This document shows, piece by piece, positions 1 to 5,685 of a stretch of 6,958 bases of DNA (the first letter of the stretch is position 1; every line of letters begins with the position of its first letter). The stretch is taken from assembly GCA_045628845.1 (NCBI GenBank), contig JAZQQE010000011.1:1-6958 (forward strand), read 5' to 3'. Made by a program: the position numbers and the translations under genes. A model generated the notes under the pieces. It saw only the letters and a list, made by a program, of their open reading frames with translations, was not told the origin of the DNA and did no database searches. The stretch is from RGIG7949 sp045628845. GTDB lineage: Bacteria > Bacillota > Clostridia > Oscillospirales > Oscillospiraceae.

Positions 1-170
1 GTCAGTTCACGAAAGCGGCGGCGCTTTTACATATGCACCGCAACAATATCATCTACCATATCGGCAGGATCTCGGAGATATTCTCTCTTGACCTCGACGA
101 TCCCGGGGTAAGGCTGCGCCTGCTCCTGCTCTACCGCCTGAAGGATCTTCAGTCCTCGGGACAGATATAA
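1..170 (+). CDS. PucR/CdaR-family transcriptional regulator, C-terminal fragment
   Basis: Reading from base 3, the frame is open to a TAA at 168-170 and gives 55 residues, the C-terminal end of a protein whose start lies outside the window. It carries the signature of the PucR-type C-terminal helix-turn-helix: Ala-rich lead-in, then LLHMHRNNIIYHIGRISEIF, then LDLDDPGVRLRLLLLYRL. This matches the family pattern 'A..L..HrNt..YRl.ri.e..g.dl.dp..rl.L..al'. Such domains sit at the end of regulators of purine, sugar-acid or amino-acid catabolism. The effector cannot be guessed because the sensory part is absent. A terminator follows directly, so the gene is not in the same transcript as anything else in the window. 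The family call is fairly secure; the function is unknown. Confidence 0.8.
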   Translation, partial: QFTKAAALLHMHRNNIIYHIGRISEIFSLDLDDPGVRLRLLLLYRLKDLQSSGQI

Positions 171-218
171 AAAAAGGAGCGCTGCAAAATTTCTCATTTT
201 GCAGCGCGCCCTTTTTTA
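171..218. terminator. Bidirectional intrinsic terminator between convergent genes
   Basis: A perfect 12-bp inverted repeat (GCGCTGCAAAAT at 179-190 and its complement at 196-207) encloses a 5-base loop. It is flanked by a run of A on the left (168-175) and a run of T on the right (212-217), so the hairpin has a U-tract in either direction. It sits between the stop of the plus-strand PucR-type gene (170) and the stop of the minus-strand gene (225-227), and can end both transcripts. Confidence 0.92.
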
Positions 219-224
219 TTATCT

Positions 225-1712
225 TTACTCTTCGGCGATGAGGAAGAACTCCTTGCCGTCGTTGCTGAAATAGAAGCACACATCGCCGTCGTCGTCCGTC
301 TTGACGACAACGTATCCGGGCCCCACGTTGATCGAGACCGGGTCGCCCTTGAAGGCGGTCACCTTCTCGGCCTTGCTGCCCTGCGATCTGTACAGCTCGT
401 CATCATCCGTGAGGAAGAAGAGAGTCTTGCCCTCGAACATTTCGATCCTGTACACGTCGCTGCCTATGCGGACGGCCTTGTTCGTCCCCTTCTGCGCGTA
501 GATATCGCCGTCGTCATCGACGTAGTAGATCATCTTGCCGTCGCCGCTGATGACGAAGTCGTCCGCTTCCTCATCGACGAGCGTCACGGCCTCGGCATCC
601 GGGTCGGTGCCGTCTATTTTGCGGATGCTGTCACCCTTCATGTAGAACAGCGTCCTGCCCGAATCGTCAACGAAGAAGTTGTAAGCGTTCTTTACGACGG
701 AGGAATCCTCGAGCTTGTCGTTTACGTATATCGCCCTGCCCTCGCCGTACTCCATATAGTAATTTCCCGCGAACGTGGATACGTTCACGAACGAGCCGCT
801 TCGGCCGCTCGCGGAGATGGCGGTCGTGCTCCCGGGAAGTATCGGCTCGGCATATTCGGAGGATATCTTGACCGCGTCCGCGATACCGACGCTGATGCTG
901 GTCTTGTTGTCGTTGGCGAAGTACGCCTCGGTACCGTCGGCGTTCAGATAATCTATGGTGCCGTCGCTCAGCTTGACCTTGCTGTCGGTGTCCGTGCCCT
1001 TCATGACGTAAGTGGAATACGACGGAGCCTTTTCGTAGTAGACGTATTTGCAGCCCGCGGAGATGGCTACGGGATACTTGTCCTCGCCTATATCGACGGA
1101 CTTCGAGTTCTTCCAGATATAGCCAGTATCGTCCCCGTCGTCATCGGTCAGGACGTAGCCGACGGCGCTGCCGTCGGGCGCGACGCAGACGTTCAGCATG
1201 GACGGGATGTCCTTCGCGATGCTCTCGGTCTTCCCGTTTTTATATATGCTGAGCTTTTCGTCCTTCAGGTACACTACGGCGCTGCCGTCGGCGCTCATGG
1301 TGTAGTCTTCAACGTCGGACGCGATACGCTCGAGCTCGCCCTTGCGCCAGATGCTGAGCTCGCCGTCCTCCGAGAGGTGGCACAGCGCGTTTCTGTACAG
1401 ACTGTATCGGACGTAGCCGGAGCCGTCGAGCTTCGTCACGTTCTTTCCGTCGGACGTTACGTAGTACGTACCGTCGAGGTACGCCGCGTACAGCGGTTCG
1501 ACCTTGTGTGAGCCGCCGCCGAAGAAGGCCAGCGCGGCTATGACTATCGCCGCGATAACGACGACCGCAGCCGCCGCGATAACGATGATCTTTACAAGGC
1601 CCTTTTTCTTCGCGGGTGCCGCCGCCTCCGCCTCCGCGGAGAGGTCCGCTCCGCAGTTGATGCAGAACCTCGTGCTCCCGTCCGTCTCCTGCCCGCAGTT
1701 TTTACAAACCAT
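225..1712 (-). CDS. Membrane-anchored zinc-ribbon protein with extracytoplasmic propeller-like repeats
   Basis: This 495-aa protein has three parts. Residues 3-20 form a zinc ribbon with two CxxC pairs (C3/C6 and C17/C20). After an Ala/Lys linker (KKK at 35-37), residues 39-64 form one strongly hydrophobic helix. The Lys residues before it suggest the ribbon is cytoplasmic and the remaining 430 residues are outside. The outer part is made of short strand-turn-strand units of the type 'DG..VYY..DG.I' that recall beta-propeller or DUF5050-like sequences. In the last third, Asp-rich turns recur every 37 residues (DDDGD at 399, DDDE at 436, DDDGD at 473), and another DDDGD lies at 190. The ATG at 1712 is preceded by AAAGGA at 1722-1727. 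The gene starts 35 bp after the LysR stop with no terminator between, so read-through from the regulator is possible. No catalytic motif was seen; a sensing or cell-surface role is a guess. Confidence 0.85.
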   Translation of the reverse strand: MVCKNCGQETDGSTRFCINCGADLSAEAEAAAPAKKKGLVKIIVIAAAAVVVIAAIVIAALAFFGGGSHKVEPLYAAYLDGTYYVTSDGKNVTKLDGSGYVRYSLYRNALCHLSEDGELSIWRKGELERIASDVEDYTMSADGSAVVYLKDEKLSIYKNGKTESIAKDIPSMLNVCVAPDGSAVGYVLTDDDGDDTGYIWKNSKSVDIGEDKYPVAISAGCKYVYYEKAPSYSTYVMKGTDTDSKVKLSDGTIDYLNADGTEAYFANDNKTSISVGIADAVKISSEYAEPILPGSTTAISASGRSGSFVNVSTFAGNYYMEYGEGRAIYVNDKLEDSSVVKNAYNFFVDDSGRTLFYMKGDSIRKIDGTDPDAEAVTLVDEEADDFVISGDGKMIYYVDDDGDIYAQKGTNKAVRIGSDVYRIEMFEGKTLFFLTDDDELYRSQGSKAEKVTAFKGDPVSINVGPGYVVVKTDDDGDVCFYFSNDGKEFFLIAEE

Positions 1713-1747
1713 ATCTTCGCTTCCTTTGCCGTAGTATATATGTATTA

Positions 1748-2638
1748 TTATTTTATTTCAGCAAGCGCCGCAATCTCCTCCACGAGCTTGTCCGCGCCAG
1801 GATTCACGCCGCGGCGCCACGCGCACACCATGCGGAAATAGTTTTCAAAGCCACGTATCGGGACGAAGCGCAGGTCGCGTGCGGCGAAGCGCCGCATGTG
1901 CCCCGCGAGAATGGACACGCCGACGCCGCACTCCGTTATCAGCGCGACGCTCTGCAAAGTGTTCGCGTAATGCACGGCGTTCGGCGTGAAGCCGCCCTGC
2001 GCGCACATCTCGCTGATGAGCTCGAAGTCCATCGGAGACACCTTCGGGTCCATAAGGACGAAGGGCTCCTCCGCTATCTCCTCGATGCCGACGCTCTCCC
2101 GGTCCGCGAGGGGATGGGAGCAGTGCATGACGAGGCACATGTCGTCTGCGAACATGAACTGCTTTTCGACGTGCGGGATGAGGTCGAGCCCGCGGTCCAG
2201 CGTCAGCGCGACGTCGATCTTCTCGCTGCGCAGCGCCGATTCGAGCCGCGTGAACGTATAGTCCTCGAGCTTCAGCGTGATCTTCGGATTGCCCTCGCGG
2301 AAGCCGTTGACTATGGCGGGCAGCCTGCCGGACATCGCCGTGCCGAGGAAGCCGACATGCACCATGCCCTCGACTCCGCGGTCTATCCTGCGCGCACGCT
2401 CGACCGCCCTGTCACACTCGCGCAGCATCGCGCGCGCGTCCGTGCAGAAGGCGCGGCCCGCCGGAGTGAGGTTCACGTCGCGCCGGCTGCGGGAAAAGAG
2501 CTTCACGCCGAGCTCCTCCTCGAGATTGACTATCAGCTTGCTCAGATTCGGCTGCGTAGTGTGCAGTATCTGCGCGGCCCTCGTGTAATTGAGTACCTCT
2601 GCAAGCGTTATGAACGCCTCTATCTGATGCATCGTCAC
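1748..2638 (-). CDS. LysR-family transcriptional regulator
   Basis: A full-length 296-aa LysR-type regulator. The N-terminal winged helix-turn-helix covers about residues 3-60, with the hallmark stretch NYTRAAQILHTTQPNLSKLI followed by LEEELGVKLFSR and LTPAGRAF. A coiled linker helix follows (about 62-88), then the two-lobed effector-binding domain (about 92-294), beginning VHVGFLGTAMSGRLPAIVNGF-like. The gene is transcribed away from the dehydrogenase/BKACE operon, the classical arrangement of a LysR regulator and its target. It is therefore the likely controller of that operon and probably of itself; the inducer is unknown but should be a pathway substrate or intermediate. A GTG at 2638 is preferred to the ATG at 2632 because GGAGG lies 7 bases before the GTG but 13 before the ATG. 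Its codon use (many GCG, some ATA/ATT) differs from the operon. Confidence 0.95.
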   Translation of the reverse strand: MTMHQIEAFITLAEVLNYTRAAQILHTTQPNLSKLIVNLEEELGVKLFSRSRRDVNLTPAGRAFCTDARAMLRECDRAVERARRIDRGVEGMVHVGFLGTAMSGRLPAIVNGFREGNPKITLKLEDYTFTRLESALRSEKIDVALTLDRGLDLIPHVEKQFMFADDMCLVMHCSHPLADRESVGIEEIAEEPFVLMDPKVSPMDFELISEMCAQGGFTPNAVHYANTLQSVALITECGVGVSILAGHMRRFAARDLRFVPIRGFENYFRMVCAWRRGVNPGADKLVEEIAALAEIK

Positions 2639-2644
2639 GGGTAT

Positions 2645-2652
2645 CCCTCCTC
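2645..2652 (-). promoter_or_regulatory. Ribosome binding site that selects the GTG start of the LysR gene
   Basis: On the minus strand these bases read GAGGAGGG. The GGAGG core ends 7 bases before the GTG at 2638, an ideal distance, while the in-frame ATG two codons further on would be 13 bases away. This supports the GTG start. Confidence 0.75.
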
Positions 2653-2662
2653 TGCTGCGGCC

Positions 2663-2699
2663 TATGCATAACTGTGATAAAATTAGGGAATTTTACAGT
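2663..2699. promoter_or_regulatory. Candidate operator dyads over the -60 to -30 region of the operon promoter
   Basis: A perfect dyad TAAAATTAGGGAATTTTA (2678-2695; 7-bp arms, 4-bp spacer) extends into a longer imperfect one, since ACTGT at 2671-2675 matches ACAGT at 2695-2699 with a 3-base offset. It overlaps the proposed -35 box of the operon. A perfect 8-bp palindrome TATGCATA (2663-2670) lies 20 bp upstream, centred near -60 from the predicted start. LysR activators usually occupy a recognition site near -65 and an activation site near -35, so this pair is a plausible binding region. That LysR binds here is an inference. Confidence 0.55.
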
Positions 2700-2720
2700 T
2701 TTAGCTCCGTATGGTATGAT
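2692..2720 (+). promoter_or_regulatory. Sigma-70-type promoter of the catabolic operon
   Basis: TTTACA (2692-2697, 5 of 6 to consensus) and TATGAT (2715-2720, 5 of 6) are spaced by exactly 17 bp, and the -10 box has the extended TG motif (TGG at 2712-2714). The predicted start is near 2727, giving a leader of about 110 bases before the first gene. No better plus-strand match was found in the intergenic region. Confidence 0.65.
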
Positions 2721-2735
2721 TAGTTGAATCAAAAT

Positions 2736-2776
2736 AGGTGTATAGTGCCAAAATGTTTTTATACATTATACACTAT
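2736..2776. repeat. Imperfect inverted repeat in the operon leader, overlapping the LysR promoter
   Basis: GTGTATAGTG (2738-2747) is matched by CATTATACAC (2764-2773), whose reverse complement differs at one base in ten. With a one-base gap the similarity extends outward through ATAG/CTAT on both sides (about 2735-2776). The right arm contains the -10 box of the minus-strand promoter. It could be a second operator for autoregulation, or a hairpin with a 16-base loop in the operon mRNA leader. The sequence does not decide between these. Confidence 0.5.
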
Positions 2777-2793
2777 CCGCCCTGTTTTGTCAC
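2765..2793 (-). promoter_or_regulatory. Sigma-70-type promoter of the LysR gene
   Basis: On the minus strand, GTGACA (2788-2793, 5 of 6) and a perfect TATAAT (2765-2770) are separated by 17 bp. The predicted start is near 2758, which leaves a leader of about 120 bases before the GTG at 2638. The promoter points toward the operon promoter rather than away from it, so the two transcripts would overlap at their 5' ends. Confidence 0.65.
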
Positions 2794-2837
2794 CACTTCA
2801 CTTGTTTTCAATGTAATTTATTTAAGGAGGATTCAAC

Positions 2838-3632
2838 ATGGTTCCCGTCAAAAAAGAATTCGTAAACAACATGTTCTCCGTTGAGGGCAAGGTCGCCCTC
2901 GTTACCGGTGCCACCGGCGCTCTCGGCTGCGTTCTCGCCAAGGGCTACGGCTACGCCGGCGCCAAGGTCTTCATGACCGGCCGCAATTCCGCCAAGCTGC
3001 AGGCTCTGGTCGATGAGTTCACCGCCGAAGGCATCGACTGCGCTTTCGCCGCCGGCGATCCCGCCAACGAAGACGACGTCAAGGCCATCATCGCCGCCTG
3101 CGTCGCCAAGTACGGTGAGGTCAACATCCTTGCTGTCTGCCACGGCTTCAACAAGCCCGCCAACGTGCTCGAGCAGTCCGTCGCCGACTGGGAGTACATC
3201 ATGGACGCCGACTGCAAGAGCGTCTACGTCGTCTGCAAGTTCGTCGCCGAGCAGATGGTCAAGCAGGGCAAGGGCGGCAAGATGGTCGTCACCACCTCCC
3301 AGCGCTCCAAGCGCGGCATGGCCGGCTACACCGGTTACTGCACCTCCAAGGGCGGCGCTGACCTGATGGTCAACTGCCTCGCCTGCGACCTCTCTGCTCA
3401 GTACGGCATCAACGTCAACTCCCTCTGCCCGACCGTCTTCCGCAGCGAGCTGACCGAGTGGATGTTCGATCCCGATTCCGCCGTCTACAAGAACTTCCTC
3501 GCCCGCGAGCCCATCGGCCGCCTCGCCGAGCCCGCCGATTTCGTCGGCTATGCTCTGTTCCTGAGTTCCGATGCCTCCAACTTCATCACCGGTGCCAACT
3601 GCGACTGCTCCGGCGGTTACCTCGTAGTGTGA
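2838..3632 (+). CDS. Short-chain dehydrogenase/reductase (SDR), atypical
   Basis: A 264-aa soluble classical-type SDR, expected to interconvert a hydroxyl and a keto group with a nicotinamide cofactor. The Rossmann motif TGATGALG is at 23-30. The catalytic Ser154, Tyr167 and Lys171 (YCTSK) keep the usual spacing of 13 and 4 residues. The C-terminal part ends with the family pattern LSSDASNFITGANCDCSGGY. Several positions are unusual: the NNAG motif is replaced by VCHG (100-103), and the active-site Asn of the central helix appears to be Asp125. The second strand ends in TGRN (47-50) with Arg49 rather than an acid, which hints at NADP(H). It is the first gene of the operon; AAGGAGG at 2824-2830, 7 bases before the ATG, fixes the start. 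The substrate is unknown; sugar- or polyol-type SDRs and acyl-chain SDRs are both possible. Confidence 0.9.
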   Translation: MVPVKKEFVNNMFSVEGKVALVTGATGALGCVLAKGYGYAGAKVFMTGRNSAKLQALVDEFTAEGIDCAFAAGDPANEDDVKAIIAACVAKYGEVNILAVCHGFNKPANVLEQSVADWEYIMDADCKSVYVVCKFVAEQMVKQGKGGKMVVTTSQRSKRGMAGYTGYCTSKGGADLMVNCLACDLSAQYGINVNSLCPTVFRSELTEWMFDPDSAVYKNFLAREPIGRLAEPADFVGYALFLSSDASNFITGANCDCSGGYLVV

Positions 3633-3663
3633 TCTTTCCCGTCAAAAAGGAGATTTTATTGTT

Positions 3664-4596
3664 ATGAACATCAAAAACGTAGTAGTTGTCGGCGCCGGCA
3701 TGATGGGCAACGCTCTTGCCCAGGTCTTTGCCTCCAACCCCGACCTCAACGTCAAGCTCAAGACCCGCTCCCTCAAGCCCGACCGCTGGGCTCCCATCGA
3801 GAACAACCTCGATATCATGATCTCCCGCGGCGCCGCCACCGAGGAAGAGAAGAAAGCCATCCTCAGCCGCATCAACTTCGTGACCGACGAGGCCGAGGCC
3901 TATGCCGACGCCGATTTCGTCATTGAGTGCGCGCCCGAGGTCATGGAGACCAAGCAGCAGCTCTTCTGCGACATCGAGAAGTACTGCTCCGACAAGTGCA
4001 TCCTCGCCACCAACTCCTCCGTTATGAGCTCCACCGAGATCGGCTCCAAGTGCGCTCACCCCGAGCGCGTCGTCGGCGCCCATTTCTGGAATCCCGGCCA
4101 CCTCATCCCCCTCGTCGAAGTCATCAAGTCCGACGTCACCGAGGAATGGGTCATCGAGGAGACCATGGAACTCATGACCAAGTGCGGCAAGAAGCCCGTC
4201 TACTGCAAGAAGGACGTCCCCGGCTTCGTCGCCAACCGCCTCCAGCACGCCCTCTGGCGTGAGGCCTTCTACATGGTCGAAAACGGCATCGCCGACCCGA
4301 AGACCGTCGACGACGCCTGCAAGTACGGCCCCGGCCTCCGCTGGCCCGTCATGGGACCCATGGAGAACTCCGACCTCGTCGGCATCGAGCTCTCCAAGAA
4401 CATCCACGACTACATCCTTCCCTACCTGGCCGATAACCACGAGCCCTCCAAGTGCCTCGGCGAGATGCTCGCCCGCGGCGACAACGGCTTCAAGACCGGC
4501 AAGGGCTGGCAGGAGTGGACTCCCGAGGAGATCCTCGCCTCCAATACCGGACTGCGCGAGTATCTTATAGACTACATCGCAAAGCAGAAGAAATAA
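3664..4596 (+). CDS. 3-hydroxyacyl-CoA dehydrogenase-family protein (beta-hydroxy acid dehydrogenase)
   Basis: A 310-aa cytoplasmic enzyme with an N-terminal Rossmann domain (GAGMMG at 10-15, residues about 3-185) and a helical C-terminal domain (about 187-305). Catalytic residues are in place: Ser119 in TNSS, His140 in HFWNP, Glu152 in LVEV (12 after the His, as in the family) and Asn191 in FVANRL. The family oxidises the 3-hydroxyl of acyl-CoAs. Relatives of this single-domain size, such as L-carnitine dehydrogenase and L-gulonate 3-dehydrogenase (lambda-crystallin), act on free acids, and the HFWNPGHLIPLVEV stretch is closer in style to these. With a BKACE downstream, supplying a free beta-keto acid is an attractive role. 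The second strand ends KLKTRS (31-36), with no acid where NAD-specific members have one, so cofactor preference is uncertain. AAGGAG at 3647-3652 precedes the ATG; the gap to the SDR gene is 31 bp. Confidence 0.9.
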   Translation: MNIKNVVVVGAGMMGNALAQVFASNPDLNVKLKTRSLKPDRWAPIENNLDIMISRGAATEEEKKAILSRINFVTDEAEAYADADFVIECAPEVMETKQQLFCDIEKYCSDKCILATNSSVMSSTEIGSKCAHPERVVGAHFWNPGHLIPLVEVIKSDVTEEWVIEETMELMTKCGKKPVYCKKDVPGFVANRLQHALWREAFYMVENGIADPKTVDDACKYGPGLRWPVMGPMENSDLVGIELSKNIHDYILPYLADNHEPSKCLGEMLARGDNGFKTGKGWQEWTPEEILASNTGLREYLIDYIAKQKK

Positions 4597-4632
4597 TCAT
4601 TTCGATACACATTTCGAAAGGAGTTAATTAAA

Positions 4633-5649
4633 ATGGGAAAAACCGTATTTGTTGACCTCACTCATCCGTTCAGCGCCGAGATCCCCCGCTGGCCCTACTT
4701 CGACAAGCCCGTCATCGACAACACCCACACCATGGCCAAGGGCGGCGTCCTGACCCAGAAGATCACCTGCACCATGCACACCGGCACTCACTGCGACGCT
4801 CCCCGTCACGTCATGGAATATGAGTTCGACGGCCGCCGCGCCCGCTACACCCACGAGATGCCCGTCGACGCCTACACCGGCACCGCCGTCGTTCTGAAAA
4901 TCGACATCGAGCCCTGGGGCCTCATCACCGACAAGCACCTTGACGCCGCCTGCGCCAAGTACGGCATCGACCAGAAGGACCTCGAAGGCAAGATCATCTG
5001 CCTCAATACCGGAATGCACCGTCTCTTTGACGACACCAAGGCCTACTATCCCTACCGCGCCGGTACCGGCATCGACGCCGGCAAGTGGTTCGTGAAGAAC
5101 AAGGTCAAGTGCGTCGCCATGGACTCTCAGGCTCTTGACCATCCCCTGCACACCGCGATGAGCCTCAACGGCATGACCCGTATGGACCTTCTCGGCGCCA
5201 CCGGCAAGACCATCATCGAGGAGTACAAGGAGCTTTTCGGCGAGGAAGCCTTTGCTGAATTCGACAAGTTCGAGTATATCCGCATCCACGGCCAGGAGGC
5301 CTATGACAAGAAGTTCGGCGAGCACGAAAACCTCGGCGTATGGGGCACCTGGGAGCCCTGCCACAAGGAAATGCTCGGCCACGGCATAGTCGGCGTCGAG
5401 AACCTCGGCGGCGACCTCGACAAGATCCCCGCCGGCCAGTGGTTCCGCTTCAACTGCTTCCCCATCCGCTGGTACCTCGGCGACGGCTCCATGGCCCGCT
5501 GCACCGCTGAGATCGACGAAGACCTCATCGACAAGAGCGTGCCCGACCGCACCTATGCCTACGGCGGCACCGGCTACGGCTTCCCCGAGGGCAACGGCGA
5601 CAGCGGTCTCGAGTATATGCAGAGACTTTTCAACCGCAACAAGAAGTAA
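4633..5649 (+). CDS. Long-form cyclase-family metal-dependent hydrolase (kynurenine formamidase superfamily)
   Basis: A 338-aa protein of the cyclase family (PF04199). The metal-binding signature HTGTHCDAPRH is at 49-59, and the distal pair of the family is at His250 and Glu256 in LLGHG-type context (MLGHGIVGVENLGGDL). The family fold also shows in VDLTHPF (7-13) and in MDSQALDHPLH (163-173). Members hydrolyse amides, lactams or cyclic ketones, such as kynurenine formamidase and isatin hydrolase. It is longer than the usual 210-260 residues: about 60 residues (roughly 182-245) are inserted before His250, and a tail of about 40 residues follows FPIRWYLGDGSMARCTAEID. The insert would sit close to the active site and may set substrate choice. 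AAAGGAG at 4617-4623 sits 9 bases before the ATG; the gap to the preceding gene is 36 bp. In this operon it may open a ring or release an acyl group upstream of the BKACE step; this is inference. Confidence 0.88.
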   Translation: MGKTVFVDLTHPFSAEIPRWPYFDKPVIDNTHTMAKGGVLTQKITCTMHTGTHCDAPRHVMEYEFDGRRARYTHEMPVDAYTGTAVVLKIDIEPWGLITDKHLDAACAKYGIDQKDLEGKIICLNTGMHRLFDDTKAYYPYRAGTGIDAGKWFVKNKVKCVAMDSQALDHPLHTAMSLNGMTRMDLLGATGKTIIEEYKELFGEEAFAEFDKFEYIRIHGQEAYDKKFGEHENLGVWGTWEPCHKEMLGHGIVGVENLGGDLDKIPAGQWFRFNCFPIRWYLGDGSMARCTAEIDEDLIDKSVPDRTYAYGGTGYGFPEGNGDSGLEYMQRLFNRNKK

Positions 5650-5685
5650 TCAAACTTTTATAATTCTAAGGGAGAGTTTAATACA

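Noticed and set aside
1898..2671. Plus-strand open frame of 257 codons opposite the LysR gene
   Set aside because: Product is Arg/Ala/Leu-rich with no motif; the LysR protein on the other strand is unmistakable.
2727..2837. Possible riboswitch in the operon leader
   Set aside because: The leader is short and AT-rich, with only one imperfect hairpin and no recognisable aptamer motif or terminator.
2842..3648. 13-base repeat TTCCCGTCAAAAA at the SDR start (2842-2854) and before the second gene (3636-3648)
   Set aside because: A match this short is expected about once by chance in a window of this size. The second copy partly serves as ribosome binding site, and no further copies were seen.
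3586..4440. Long open frame on the minus strand opposite the hydroxyacyl-CoA-dehydrogenase-like gene
   Set aside because: It mirrors the C-ending codon bias of the real gene, which removes stops on the opposite strand. Its product is low-complexity Val/Gly/Asp/Leu-rich and has no domain.
4624..5382. Long minus-strand open frame opposite the cyclase gene
   Set aside because: Same codon-bias effect; Gly/Val/Leu-rich product with no motifs, while the plus strand has clear family motifs and a ribosome binding site.
5659..5664. Perfect TATAAT between the cyclase and BKACE genes, a possible internal promoter
   Set aside because: No -35-like hexamer at 16-18 bp upstream and no extended -10; AT-rich spacers produce this by chance.
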